Assembly (NCBI RefSeq): GCF_014205835.1
Contig: NZ_JACHCQ010000002.1
Coordinates: 124,001-188,000, forward strand
Reading direction: 5' to 3'
Length of the DNA: 64,000 nt
DNA from: Pedobacter sp. AK013
GTDB taxonomy: Bacteria; Bacteroidota; Bacteroidia; Sphingobacteriales; Sphingobacteriaceae
The first letter of the stretch is position 1. Each line of letters starts with the position of its first letter. The notes under the pieces are model-generated. The model worked only from the letters and a program-made list of their open reading frames with translations, made no database searches and was not told where the DNA came from. The position numbers were made by a program, and so were the translations under genes. Of this stretch, positions 34,770 to 44,370 are shown piece after piece.

Positions 34770-35531
34770 CTATATTTTAACCCCTTTATTTATACAATCA
34801 ACCAATGCTTTCACTTTTATTTCAGATGTGAGTTCGTACCGATATTCATCTTCAATACTGCCCATTTTAGTTTTCGTATTTCTGAATTCCATTTTACTTA
34901 GCACAAATTCCTTGGCAGAGGCATGGAATTGTGTGGCACCAGTTTGATCAATAAGGTTTTTGATGTTGTTTTCATTTATACCTGCGCCTGGCATGATGGT
35001 AATCCGGCCAGCGGCCTTTTTTACGAGCTGTGATAGTTTTTCTGCCCCTAGAATTGCAGAAGAAGCACCTCCTGATGTAAGCACTCTTTTTATTTTAAGT
35101 GCGATTAAATCTTCCAGCGCCTGATCCATATCGTTACTCATATCGAATGCCCTATGGAAAGCTACCTCCATGGGCTTGGCTAGCTCAATAAGTTCAGTAC
35201 ACCTTTCTTTATCGATGGTGCCATCTGCTTTAAGTATCCCTATAACTACTCCATCACAATTTAATGATCTGCAGATTTTTATATCTTCTTTCATTAATTC
35301 AAATTCAACTTCAGAGTATAAGAAATCTCCTCCACGCGGACGGATAATCGGCCAAACTTCTATAGATAGATTTTTTTTAGCCAAGGCAATTTGAGCGTAA
35401 CTTGGCGTAGTACCACCTTCTGCCAGGTTATCACAAAACTCCACCCTTTTCGCGCCACCATTTTGCGCGGCCAATGCCGATTGGTAAGAATTAGCACATA
35501 CCTCTAAGCAACCAATTGCCACTTCACTCAT
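34770..35531 (-). CDS. cutC: Copper homeostasis protein CutC
   Basis: TIM-barrel protein of 253 residues of the CutC family. Recognised blocks are LEVCANSYQSALAAQNGGAKRVEFCDNLAEGGTTPS (residues 9-44), VWPIIRPRGGDFLY, FHRAFD, VLTSGG and IMPGAGINENNI. CutC was linked to copper tolerance, but later work leaves its role open and a catalytic function is possible because the barrel and Arg/His/Asp residues are conserved. It is a single minus-strand gene, 25 bp upstream of which lies the DUF2314 gene on the same strand. Confidence 0.93.
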   Translation of the reverse strand: MSEVAIGCLEVCANSYQSALAAQNGGAKRVEFCDNLAEGGTTPSYAQIALAKKNLSIEVWPIIRPRGGDFLYSEVEFELMKEDIKICRSLNCDGVVIGILKADGTIDKERCTELIELAKPMEVAFHRAFDMSNDMDQALEDLIALKIKRVLTSGGASSAILGAEKLSQLVKKAAGRITIMPGAGINENNIKNLIDQTGATQFHASAKEFVLSKMEFRNTKTKMGSIEDEYRYELTSEIKVKALVDCINKGVKI

Positions 35532-35556
35532 TATATATTAGATTTAGTTATTTATA

Positions 35557-36435
35557 TTATTCCTGCCGTCCTGCTGGCCCTAAAACCACCCATCCTTTCG
35601 AAGATTTGTAGGTGTTAAGTAACTGCACAGATTTTCCGCCGTCTGGATACCAGCATACTTCGGTAATTACCCAATGGGTTTCATCAACTTTTTTACGTTC
35701 CGGAAAAGCATTTTGAACAGTAGAAAAATCGGGGAAGCCATTTTCCTCTATATTATTGATGAAAGATAATTTAAGTACTTCGGCAGTTTCGTTGATAATA
35801 TCCTGATCAATCTCCATTTTCATTACTGAAAGTAAAGATTTAGCCTCTTCAAAAAAATCCTTACAGGCTATTGCTGCATCAATATCTTTATTATTGTATG
35901 CTTTTTCTATAGAGAGGATAGCACCTTCTGGTGTTTCGAGATCGGCCTTAAAATGGTCAACTCCTTCATCAATATACAAACCCACACTGTTATCAAATGC
36001 TGCTTTCTCTTTTTCATTAATGCCATCCCTAATGGCCCGTATGGTATAACCGCCAATTAACCTACCGTTTTCAATAATCATCCAGTCTGTGATTAAATCG
36101 CGTTTTATGCCAATTTTCTGATTAAATTTTACGGAGCGAATGTTTATCGGTTCGTTACCAAGAGTGCCAAATAAGTTTCCTTCATCGTCAAAATGTGGGT
36201 CTGTTAACCAAATATGCTCGCCCTCATCACCATCTGTAATAAGTACTTTAACAGAAAAATAGTTCTGATAAGGTTGTGGTTTTTTTATACTTTCTTCGAA
36301 ATACCAGAGGGTTAAATTGGCTTTTTCGATTGCCCAGTTCATGCGTTCGTCTTCGCTGGGCACATAAACCATATCAGGTTCCCCCTCGCGTTCGGCAACA
36401 TTTTTCTTTCCGAAAATCTTAGACAATAATCCCAT
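35557..36435 (-). CDS. DUF2314-domain protein
   Basis: Cytoplasmic protein of 292 residues. Residues 28-135 fit DUF2314 (YegJ-like): DERMNWAIEKANLTLWYFEESI, FSVKVLITDGDEGEHIWLTDPHFDDEG and LITDWMIIENGRLIGGYTIRAIRDG. The second half (about residues 160-292) has a helical region AILSIEKAYNNKDIDAAIACKDF followed by strands resembling an NTF2-like domain. The function is unknown. It precedes cutC in the same direction by 25 bp, so they may be co-transcribed. Confidence 0.8.
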   Translation of the reverse strand: MGLLSKIFGKKNVAEREGEPDMVYVPSEDERMNWAIEKANLTLWYFEESIKKPQPYQNYFSVKVLITDGDEGEHIWLTDPHFDDEGNLFGTLGNEPINIRSVKFNQKIGIKRDLITDWMIIENGRLIGGYTIRAIRDGINEKEKAAFDNSVGLYIDEGVDHFKADLETPEGAILSIEKAYNNKDIDAAIACKDFFEEAKSLLSVMKMEIDQDIINETAEVLKLSFINNIEENGFPDFSTVQNAFPERKKVDETHWVITEVCWYPDGGKSVQLLNTYKSSKGWVVLGPAGRQE

Positions 36436-36476
36436 TTACAGGTTCATTTTGTTTATCATTAGGGAAATTCAACCCA

Positions 36477-37511
36477 TTAATAATAGCTTTTACCTTTGAT
36501 CAAAAGATCTTGTTTTTCTGCATTGCAAACAGCGTAACTAAAACCTTGCTGAATGGCATAAGCGCCATATTCCCCTTTTTTGTTGATGGCTAAAAATCCT
36601 ACCTGTATGTTTTTGGCAGTTTCAGGTTTCTTTTTAATAATACGCATTACCGCTTCTTTGCAGGCAGCTTCAGGTGTATAACCCTGGCGCATTAATTCTA
36701 CTACCAAAAAAGAGCCAACATTTCTTACCACTTCTTCACCTACACCTGTTGAAGTTGCTCCACCAACTTCATTGTCTACATAAAGGCCGGCCCCTATAAT
36801 CGGGCTATCACCAATACGGCCATGCAATTTATAGGCCATACCGCTGGTTGTACAAGCACCTGAAATATTTCCTTTAGCATCAATTGCGAGCATACCAATC
36901 GTATCGTGATTGTATTGGTTTCCAGGAAGTTTTTGTGGTGCAGCTTTCTGGTAGAGCTTATTTTCGATATTCATTACAGGCGCATATTTCGCCGTTTTCA
37001 ACCATTCTTTCCAGGCTTTTTCGCTGGCAGGAGTAAGTAAGTTTTCTTTCTTAAAACCTTGTTCCAAAGCAAACTGCAGAGCACCATCGCCAGCTAACAT
37101 TACATGCGGAGTTTTTTCCATCACTTTGCGCGCTACGGAGATAGGGTGTTTAATATGTTCAAGCGCTAAAACGGCGCCACAATTACCAAGTTCGTCCATA
37201 ATGCAGGCATCGAGCGTAACGTGGCCATCACGATCTGGCAAACCGCCATACCCGACAGATTGGTTGTGCTCATCAGCTTCTGGTACCCAAACGCCCTGTT
37301 CAACAGCATCTAAGGCACGTCCACCGGTTGATAAAACCTTCCATGCATCAGCATTTGCTGCAATCCCAAAATCCCAGGTAGAAATAACAATCGGAAAATT
37401 TGCTGCTTTTGAATCTTTTTTAGGAAGCACTTCAGCTATGCTACTTTTATCGATGGCAAGCAGTCCGGCAGATAGGGCGGATGCTTTTATAAATTTACGG
37501 CGGTTAAACAT
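36477..37511 (-). CDS. Ntn-hydrolase asparaginase (glycosylasparaginase/isoaspartyl peptidase family)
   Basis: Precursor of 344 residues that should self-cleave before the nucleophile Thr in NHDTIGMLAID (about residue 204). Binding blocks are GACTTSGMAYKLHGRIGDSPIIGAGLYVDNE and GVGEEVVRNVGSF. The N-terminus NRRKFIKASALSAGLLAI is a Tat-type signal, so the enzyme is probably exported folded to the periplasm. It most resembles N4-(beta-N-acetylglucosaminyl)-L-asparaginases, which cleave Asn-linked GlcNAc; an L-asparaginase or isoaspartyl-peptide role cannot be excluded. Confidence 0.88.
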   Translation of the reverse strand: MFNRRKFIKASALSAGLLAIDKSSIAEVLPKKDSKAANFPIVISTWDFGIAANADAWKVLSTGGRALDAVEQGVWVPEADEHNQSVGYGGLPDRDGHVTLDACIMDELGNCGAVLALEHIKHPISVARKVMEKTPHVMLAGDGALQFALEQGFKKENLLTPASEKAWKEWLKTAKYAPVMNIENKLYQKAAPQKLPGNQYNHDTIGMLAIDAKGNISGACTTSGMAYKLHGRIGDSPIIGAGLYVDNEVGGATSTGVGEEVVRNVGSFLVVELMRQGYTPEAACKEAVMRIIKKKPETAKNIQVGFLAINKKGEYGAYAIQQGFSYAVCNAEKQDLLIKGKSYY

Positions 37512-37650
37512 TAGAGTTGTTTGGTTACTGGTTAATTGTTGAAATTGCTTAATTGTTAAATTGACCGATCCTGTTTGATCATTCTGGTTTGAGCATTGGT
37601 AATTTCTGAATCATTAATCGTTTTACTATTGTCTGAAAAATTGTGATTGA

Positions 37651-38460
37651 TTATTTATTCTCAATCGTAAATCTGTCTGCATCCTTTAAAAACGGAAATT
37701 GCCTTCTTACTTTAACCAGTTCTTCGTAATTGATACTAAAGGTATATAAATCTTCGTCTTCTGGTTTATAATAAACGGTATTACCGTAAGGATCTAAACA
37801 CATGGATAATCCACTGTGGTAAATCTGATTTCCATCATGTCCAACACGGTTTACAGCAATTACATAACTCTGGTTTTCAATTGCCCTGGCTGGGATTAAT
37901 GCCTTCCAATGCGCCGATCGTTTATCTGGCCAGTTGGCAACCAGGAGTAAGATATCATATTCCTGATCTACATTGCGCAACCAAACCGGAAAGCGTAAAT
38001 CGTAACAAATGGCTAATCTGATTTTCCATCCTTTAAGTTCTACAATAAGTTTTTCTTTACCAGGGCTAAAATGTTGATCTTCGTCGCCCATGCCAAACAG
38101 ATGGCGTTTATCGTAATGCTGGTTTTTACCATCTGGTTCCATCCAGATCAAACGGTTAAAATATTGATTGTTTTCTTTTATAATGATACTTCCTGTAACT
38201 ACGCAATTGTACTGATGCGCCATTTTTTGCATCCATTGCATCGTTTTTCCACCCATTTCTTCGGCTAAGGCTTCAGAACTCATACTAAAACCTGTGTTAA
38301 ACATTTCGGGTAAAATAATAATGTCAGTCTTTTCCCTTACACCCATTGATAATCTAAGTGCCAGATTCAAAAGGTTTTTCTCAATGTTTTCCCAAAAAAG
38401 ATAAGCCTGAAAAACGGTTACTTTCAGATTTTCTATTTGAGTGTAAACAGGTGCTTCCAT
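37651..38460 (-). CDS. Nitrilase-family omega-amidase
   Basis: Carbon-nitrogen hydrolase of 269 residues. The Glu-Lys-Cys triad is visible: Glu in DIIILPEMFNTGFSM, Lys in YDKRHLF and Cys in IRLAICYDLRFPVW. The pattern MFNTGFSM and GEDxHFxxG-like block match omega-amidases that hydrolyse alpha-keto-glutaramate or alpha-keto-succinamate. It lies 20 bp after a methionine/glutamine-type aminotransferase gene on the same strand. Together they form a glutamine-transaminase/omega-amidase route that ends methionine salvage. Confidence 0.88.
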   Translation of the reverse strand: MEAPVYTQIENLKVTVFQAYLFWENIEKNLLNLALRLSMGVREKTDIIILPEMFNTGFSMSSEALAEEMGGKTMQWMQKMAHQYNCVVTGSIIIKENNQYFNRLIWMEPDGKNQHYDKRHLFGMGDEDQHFSPGKEKLIVELKGWKIRLAICYDLRFPVWLRNVDQEYDILLLVANWPDKRSAHWKALIPARAIENQSYVIAVNRVGHDGNQIYHSGLSMCLDPYGNTVYYKPEDEDLYTFSINYEELVKVRRQFPFLKDADRFTIENK

Positions 38461-38480
38461 TGTTTATAGGTTTAGTCTGG

Positions 38481-39626
38481 TTAAACTTTTTTTAATTTCT
38501 CGGCCGCTAAGGCAAGTGTAGCGTTTTCTTTTGCAAAGCAGAATCTGATAATTTTATGATCAGTTGCTTTTTGATAAAATGCCGAAACCGGAATGGCGGC
38601 TACTCCAAATTCCCTGATTAACCGCATGCTAAAATCGGTGTCTTTTTCATCGCTAATGCTGCTATAGCTTACACATTGAAAATACGAACCATTACAGGGC
38701 AAAAGCTTAAAACGGCTTTCGGTCAGGAGACTTCTAAAATAATCTCTTTTCTGTTGAAAGAAACTGCCTATTTCAGTATAGTTTCTGGGTTCTTTAATAT
38801 AATCGGCAATAGCTTGCTGCATGGGACTATTAACGCTGAAAACATTAAATTGGTGTACCTTTCTAAATTCTTTGGTTAATTTCTCTGGTGCCAAACAGTA
38901 GCCTAGTTTCCAGCCCGTAGCATGCAAAAGTTTACCGAATGAGGCTACAATGAAACTTCTTTGTTTTAATTCTGGATAGAGCATTACACTTTGGTGCTTT
39001 TGTTCATCGTAAATTAAATGTTCATAAACTTCATCGCTCAAGATTAAAATATCTGTACCGGCGACGAGTTTAATAAGCGATTTCATGTCGTCTGATGATA
39101 AAATACTACCCGTTGGGTTCTGTGGTGTATTTAAGATGATCATTCTGGTTTTTACCGTAAATAACTTCTTAACCATATCCCAATCAATGGCGTAAATAGG
39201 CGGGGCAAGTTCGTAGGTTTTAACCAAGCCACCTAAAAGTTTAATTGTAGGTGCGTAACTATCGTAAGCTGGTTCGAAAATAATCACTTCATCGCCTGCA
39301 TTGATAATGGCGGCCAATGCTGTAAAAATGGCTTGCGTTCCACCTGCTGTAACCGTAATTTCTGTTTCAGGATTATACTTTATGTTATATAGTTTTTCTA
39401 CTTTCTCTGCAATGGTTTCTTTTAAAAAAGTAGAACCAGGCATTGGTGCATATTGATTAAAACCATCTTGCATGGCTTTATTTACCAATTGAACTAGTTT
39501 TGGATCGCAGGCATAGTCAGGAAATCCCTGAGAAAGATTAATAGCATTGTGTTCTGCTGCAAGTTTACTCATCACCGAAAAAATGGTGGTACTTACGCCA
39601 GGTAGTTTAGATTGTATATTAAGCAT
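38481..39626 (-). CDS. Methionine/glutamine aminotransferase, class I PLP
   Basis: Fold-type I aminotransferase of 381 residues, closest by eye to E. coli YbdL and the kynurenine/glutamine transaminase K group. It has INLSQGFPDYACD, TAGGTQAIFTALAA, LNTPQNPTGSI, ILSDEVYEHLIYDE and the PLP lysine in SFGKLLHATGWKLGY, and the substrate-carboxylate Arg near the end in IIRFCFAKE. It would reaminate 4-methylthio-2-oxobutyrate with glutamine, and the downstream omega-amidase pulls the reaction forward. Confidence 0.9.
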   Translation of the reverse strand: MLNIQSKLPGVSTTIFSVMSKLAAEHNAINLSQGFPDYACDPKLVQLVNKAMQDGFNQYAPMPGSTFLKETIAEKVEKLYNIKYNPETEITVTAGGTQAIFTALAAIINAGDEVIIFEPAYDSYAPTIKLLGGLVKTYELAPPIYAIDWDMVKKLFTVKTRMIILNTPQNPTGSILSSDDMKSLIKLVAGTDILILSDEVYEHLIYDEQKHQSVMLYPELKQRSFIVASFGKLLHATGWKLGYCLAPEKLTKEFRKVHQFNVFSVNSPMQQAIADYIKEPRNYTEIGSFFQQKRDYFRSLLTESRFKLLPCNGSYFQCVSYSSISDEKDTDFSMRLIREFGVAAIPVSAFYQKATDHKIIRFCFAKENATLALAAEKLKKV

Positions 39627-39895
39627 CTTATAAGCGAAAATAGGAAAAAAAAGCTTAAAGCGTAAAACCTATACCAAAAGCCCCCGTTACCTGATCGGAC
39701 GATTGCAATCAAAAACTTTTCAGGATCATTTAAACCCTGAGGTTAAACCAACGTCAATAACCACATTAAATGGAGAAGCATGAGCTGATTTTAGGTTCAC
39801 GAATGTTGTATTATTTCAAATATATTTCGTCTTATTTAAAATTATTCCAGATAAAGCCTTTTCTTTGCATTTAAAATCTCAATTATCCATTAAAT

Positions 39896-41428
39896 ATGAA
39901 GTTTAAACACTTAAGTGCAGCTTTTTTACTGGTAATAAGTGCATCAGCATTTGTTAGCCCAAAAAAAACTTTAAGAACGTTTGTTTCCAATTACGAAAAT
40001 GTATTGGGTACATCATTAGAATTAAAATTTAAAACCAGCAGCCAGGCCGACGCAGATTTAGCAGAAGCGCGTGCATTAAATGAAATGGATAGGCTTGATG
40101 ATATTTTAAGTGCTTATAAAGCTAACAGCGAGTTTAATAAATGGATGAGCAATGGTAAACAAACTACCAAAATTTCATCAGAATTATTTGAGGTTTTAAA
40201 GCAGTTTGAAAATTATAAAACATTAACTAATGGCGCGCTTGATGCCTCAGCTAAAGTAATAGGCGATGTTTGGAAAAAAGCAGCTGCTGAAGATCATTTA
40301 CCATCAACTGCAGCATTAGAGCATGCAGTTACATTGGTTAAACAAAAACATTATATACTGAATGAACAGGATGGGACAGTTACCCGTTTAGATGATACGC
40401 CATTAGCATTAAATTCTTTTGCAAAAAGTTATATCATTAATAAAGCTGCAGAGAAAGCTGTTCAAAGTGCCGGTATTGAAAACGTGGTCGTGAATATTGG
40501 TGGTGATATGGTAATTAAAGGAAATCAGCCAGAAGTTATCGAAATAGCAAACCCTAAAGCTGATGCTGAAAACGATGTTGCACTAACAACAATCAAAGTA
40601 TCTAATATGGCCGTGGCAACCAGTGGTAATTACCGCAGAGGTTTTAGTGTAAATGGAAAATGGTATTCGCACATTGTTGATCCACGTACCGGAAAGCCTG
40701 CTTCAGAAATAATTAGTGCAACAGTTATTGGTCCTGATGCCAGTGAAACAGGTGCTTTAGCTACTTCTTTTAATGTACTTTCTATTGCCGAAATCGAGGC
40801 ATTGACAAAGACTAGAAATGACATTGCATACTTGTTAATCACTAAAGATGGCAAAGAAATTAGAAGTAAGGAATGGGCTAATTACGAGTTTGCTTTAAAT
40901 AAGCCAGCTATTGGTTTAGAAAAAGCAAGCAAAGGTGATAAACTTTGGAATACTAAATATGAGTTGGTGGTAAATCTAGAAATTGCCAATATAGAATCTA
41001 CAGATGGTAAACGTGTCCGTCGTCCGTTTGTGGCCGTATGGATCGAAGATGCCGCCAAAGCCCCTGTACGTAATCTGGCTATTTGGTATAACAAACCACG
41101 CTGGTTGCCAGATTTAAAATCGTGGAACCGTGCCAATGGCGATGAGTTTAAAAAAGGAGCTGAAGGTAAACTAAGCTCAACGAGTTCTGCAACACGTGGT
41201 CCAGGTAGATATAGCTTATCATGGGATGGAAAAGACGATAGTGGGAAATTGGTAAAAGCAGGTGTTTACACCGTTTTTATTGAAGTTGCCCGCGAACATG
41301 GAACTTACCAGGTGATTGCAAAAGAAATGAAATTTGCAGGCTCGGCACAAAAAATAGAATTAACACCAAATACAGAACTAACATCAGCATCTCTTGACTA
41401 CAGAAAAATTGCAACCGCAAAAAAATAA
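39896..41428 (+). CDS. FAD:protein FMN transferase (ApbE) fused to DUF2271
   Basis: Exported two-domain protein of 510 residues. It has a signal peptide (LSAAFLLVISASAFVS), then an ApbE domain (about residues 25-320) with LALNSFAKSYIINKAAEKA, VVVNIGGDMVIKG, VATSGNYRR and the HIVDPRTGKPAS motif whose Asp and Thr bind magnesium. DUF2271 follows (about residues 330-495) with WNTKYELVVNLEIAN, VAVWIEDAA and GRYSLSWDGKDDSGKLVKAG. ApbE covalently flavinylates proteins outside the cytoplasm. Its 3' end overlaps the PepSY gene by 35 bp, so flavin-based electron transfer through PepSY proteins is a plausible theme. Confidence 0.9.
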   Translation: MKFKHLSAAFLLVISASAFVSPKKTLRTFVSNYENVLGTSLELKFKTSSQADADLAEARALNEMDRLDDILSAYKANSEFNKWMSNGKQTTKISSELFEVLKQFENYKTLTNGALDASAKVIGDVWKKAAAEDHLPSTAALEHAVTLVKQKHYILNEQDGTVTRLDDTPLALNSFAKSYIINKAAEKAVQSAGIENVVVNIGGDMVIKGNQPEVIEIANPKADAENDVALTTIKVSNMAVATSGNYRRGFSVNGKWYSHIVDPRTGKPASEIISATVIGPDASETGALATSFNVLSIAEIEALTKTRNDIAYLLITKDGKEIRSKEWANYEFALNKPAIGLEKASKGDKLWNTKYELVVNLEIANIESTDGKRVRRPFVAVWIEDAAKAPVRNLAIWYNKPRWLPDLKSWNRANGDEFKKGAEGKLSSTSSATRGPGRYSLSWDGKDDSGKLVKAGVYTVFIEVAREHGTYQVIAKEMKFAGSAQKIELTPNTELTSASLDYRKIATAKK

Positions 41429-42083
41429 AATAACGGTAGCACCTAGCGGCCTCGGAAAAAAGCAGGTAAAAAAAGATAGCGGAAAAGGTAAGGGTAAAAA
41501 GCGTTTAGCTGGTTTATCACGTTGGCTGCACATTTATCTATCGATGGTCAGTTTTACAATCCTGCTATTCTTTGCAGTATCAGGTTTAACCTTAAATCAT
41601 GCAGATTGGTTTACTTCAGGCAAGGAAGTGGTTAAGAAAGATTCTGGATCAGTAAACTTAAAATGGGTAAACCAGCCTGATACCAACAAGATCAACAAAT
41701 TGCAAATTGTTGAGTTTTTTAGGAATAAACATGAGGTTAAAGGCGCACTGAGCGATTTTAGGATAGATGACAGGGAACTAAGTTTAACCTTTAATGGACC
41801 TGGTTACCTGGCCGATTCTTTTATAGACCGTGAAACCGGCAAATATGAATTAACCATAACCCGGTTTGGCGCGGTAGCCGTGATTAATGATTTACATAAG
41901 GGCAGAGATTCTGGTAAGGTTTGGTCGTGGATTATTGATATTTCTGCGATATTAATGACGTTGGTATCTATCTCCGGAATTATCTTAATCTGTTTTATTA
42001 AAAAGAAACGATTAAGCGGCTTTATCATTGCAGCTGTGGGTACAATTGTTTGCTATTTGATTTATAAGTTATTTGTACCGTAA
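41394..42083 (+). CDS. PepSY-associated transmembrane protein
   Basis: Membrane protein of 229 residues with a basic N-terminus, a helix at about residues 45-67 followed by LTLNHADWF, an extracytoplasmic PepSY-like domain, and two helices near the C-terminus (about residues 178-201 and 205-225). It has the PepSY_TM features LSRWLHIYLSMVSF and NDLHKGRDSGKVWSWIIDISA, with histidines that could hold haem. The start is a TTG inside the apbE-DUF2271 gene, because the next ATG lies within the first helix; translation is therefore coupled. It may be an electron-transfer partner of the ApbE protein. Confidence 0.8.
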   Translation: MTTEKLQPQKNKITVAPSGLGKKQVKKDSGKGKGKKRLAGLSRWLHIYLSMVSFTILLFFAVSGLTLNHADWFTSGKEVVKKDSGSVNLKWVNQPDTNKINKLQIVEFFRNKHEVKGALSDFRIDDRELSLTFNGPGYLADSFIDRETGKYELTITRFGAVAVINDLHKGRDSGKVWSWIIDISAILMTLVSISGIILICFIKKKRLSGFIIAAVGTIVCYLIYKLFVP

Positions 42084-42086
42084 GTT

Positions 42087-42146
42087 AACCACAAAGGCAC
42101 TAAGGGCATTGAGATTATCAATTTAGTACTTAGTGTCTTTGTGATA
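42087..42146. terminator. Inverted repeat, likely bidirectional terminator
   Basis: CACAAAGGCACTAAG (42090-42104) pairs with CTTAGTGTCTTTGTG (42129-42143) with one wobble, between the convergent pepSY-type and MFS genes. The sequence is of a kind found dispersed in related genomes, so it may be a repeat that serves as terminator. Confidence 0.6.
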
Positions 42147-42151
42147 AAATA

Positions 42152-43375
42152 TTAATGCGCTGCAACTGCAGCATCAGACGATGCCTCCACTTCGGTTGTG
42201 ATAAATCTTCTGCCGATTAACAAACAACATAAAGCAATAAACGTAGCAACCGTCATTACCAAAGGCATAGGTACAACCGAGTGTTCGCTAAATAAGCTCA
42301 CCATCACCGAAGCCAAAGCACCTAACCCCATTTGCAAGGCACCCATTAAGGCTGATGCACTACCGGCATTTTTAGAAAATGGTGCGAGCGATAAGGCAGC
42401 AGCATTAGGATTAATTAAGCCTAAACAAGCCAGAAACAGTGCAATAAAACCTATTGTAGAATATAAATTTAACCAGTTATTTAAAGCAAAAATCAAAAAT
42501 ATTAAACTGAAAATACATTGCGCAATAAGCGCATAGGTTACAATATTTTTGCTGGTAAACCATTTTAATATCAGACTATTTACCTGACTTGAACCAATAA
42601 AAGATACCGATAAAAGCGCGAAAATCCAGCCATACCCAGTTTTGCTTACTTCGTATATTTTCATAAATACCGTAGGCGATGAAGATACATAAGCAAATAA
42701 ACCTGAAAAGGTAATTGAGCTGATTAAGGCATAAGTGTAAAATTGAGGTTCTTTTAAAACGGTAAAGAAATTGGTTACAATCGGTTTAGGTTTTAAAGAG
42801 TAATTCGGATCTGGTTTGTAACTTTCCGGTAATTTGAAAATTGAAGCCAGGAGCATTAAAATAGCCATCAATCCTAAAAATACAAAAACATATTTCCAAC
42901 CTAATGCCGATATTAAATAACCACCTGCAGTGGGGGCGAGCATAGGCGAAACAGCAATTACCAGCATTAAGGAAGCAAATACTTTCGGGCTTTCTTCTAC
43001 AGAAAACAGATCTCGTACCATTGCAACCGAGGCTACTGCTGTGGCACAGCTTCCAATGGCTTGTACAAAACGTAAAACAATCAGCTGGTTAACATCCGTT
43101 ACGGCCAAACACAAAAATGAGGAAAGGATATAAAGTGCCAAACCAAAATATAACGGTTTCTTTCTTCCAAATTTATCCAATAGGGGGGCATATAATAACT
43201 GACCAGCAGAAATCCCGATGAAAAAGCTCGAAAGTGAAAGAGCTACAGTAGATTCATTACTTTTTAAATCTTTTGCGATATCAACAAAACCAGGCAGGTA
43301 CATGTCGATAGAGAAAGGGCCAAGAGCAGCTAATGAACCTAAAATGAGTATGAGATAGAAATGTTTTTTAGCCAT
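42152..43375 (-). CDS. MFS drug efflux transporter, Bcr/CflA type
   Basis: Major facilitator protein of 407 residues with 12 predicted helices. It carries LGPFSIDMYLPGF at helix 1, LLYAPLLDKFGRKKPLYFGLALY (the MFS motif A after helix 2), RFVQAIGSCATAVASVAMVRDLF and LAPTAGGYLISALGWKYVFVFL, all characteristic of the Bcr/CflA bicyclomycin/multidrug group. It is a single gene on the minus strand, convergent with the PepSY gene. Substrates cannot be predicted. Confidence 0.92.
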   Translation of the reverse strand: MAKKHFYLILILGSLAALGPFSIDMYLPGFVDIAKDLKSNESTVALSLSSFFIGISAGQLLYAPLLDKFGRKKPLYFGLALYILSSFLCLAVTDVNQLIVLRFVQAIGSCATAVASVAMVRDLFSVEESPKVFASLMLVIAVSPMLAPTAGGYLISALGWKYVFVFLGLMAILMLLASIFKLPESYKPDPNYSLKPKPIVTNFFTVLKEPQFYTYALISSITFSGLFAYVSSSPTVFMKIYEVSKTGYGWIFALLSVSFIGSSQVNSLILKWFTSKNIVTYALIAQCIFSLIFLIFALNNWLNLYSTIGFIALFLACLGLINPNAAALSLAPFSKNAGSASALMGALQMGLGALASVMVSLFSEHSVVPMPLVMTVATFIALCCLLIGRRFITTEVEASSDAAVAAH

Positions 43376-43570
43376 GAAAGATTACCAGATTTTGATAGGG
43401 CAAAGATTGGGAGATTTAAGTTGTTAACCTATTTTTATGGTCGAACGATTGTAAAAATCATTTTTTTATTGCTAAGTCATAGGGGCACTTGTGTATTCTT
43501 TGTATGATATATGTTAAAAATATGGTGATCGCTATGCTAAATCTGCTATTTATTTATAGATTTATAGTCT

Positions 43571-44341
43571 ATGACTTTTAAGACAAAAGAAAGCCGTTTA
43601 CTACTCGTACTGGGTAGCTTTTTTGTGGCAAATGCTATACTATCTGAGTTTATTGGAGTTAAATTGTTCAGTGTTGAAGAAACGATAGGTTTTAAGAAGT
43701 TTGATATAAATTTACTAGGTGTTCCGCATCTATCCTTTGTGATGTCGGCAGGGGTATTAACCTGGCCAATCATTTTCATTATGACGGATATTATAAATGA
43801 ATATTTTGGGGTTAAACAGGTCCGGTTCCTATCCATTCTTACTGCCATATTAATTTCATTTGCCTTTTTTGTAGCTTGGGGATCTATGCGTTTAACGGCT
43901 GCCGATTTCTGGGTACATCAAAATATAAACGGAGAAGACCTCAATATGAATAATGCATTTGCAGGAATATTCGGGCAGGGGATGTGGATCATTGTAGGAT
44001 CAATTACCGCCTTTATAATCGGACAGATGGTTGATGTAATGATATTCCACAGAATAAAAAAAATAACAGGAGAGCGGGCACTTTGGTTGCGTGCAACGGG
44101 TTCTACTTTGATCTCTCAGTTTATCGACAGTTTTGTGGTGATTTTTATCGCATTTTATATAAATCCTCAATATCATTATAGTTGGCAGCAGGTTTTTGCA
44201 ATCGGCTTGGTAGGGTATACATATAAATTTATTGTGGCCATATTAATGACGCCGATCTTATATATCGTACATGCCATAATTGATGGTTATTTAGGAAAAG
44301 ATCTCGCTCATAAGCTAATTAAAATGGCTGGTAGGGGATAA
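43571..44341 (+). CDS. Queuosine precursor transporter, YhhQ family
   Basis: Integral membrane protein of 256 residues with six or seven helices. Family blocks are ANAILSEFIGVKLF, LTWPIIFIMTDIINEYFGVKQVRFLSI, QMVDVMIFHRIKKITGERALWLRATGSTLISQFIDSFVVIF and the Asp/Glu pattern that defines the YhhQ/COG1738 group, which imports preQ0 or preQ1 for queuosine synthesis. No preQ1 riboswitch was seen in the 195-bp gap upstream, so regulation is open. A lipoprotein gene follows 29 bp later. Confidence 0.9.
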   Translation: MTFKTKESRLLLVLGSFFVANAILSEFIGVKLFSVEETIGFKKFDINLLGVPHLSFVMSAGVLTWPIIFIMTDIINEYFGVKQVRFLSILTAILISFAFFVAWGSMRLTAADFWVHQNINGEDLNMNNAFAGIFGQGMWIIVGSITAFIIGQMVDVMIFHRIKKITGERALWLRATGSTLISQFIDSFVVIFIAFYINPQYHYSWQQVFAIGLVGYTYKFIVAILMTPILYIVHAIIDGYLGKDLAHKLIKMAGRG

Positions 44342-44370
44342 ATATTTAAACAACCAAAATAATCCGATTT

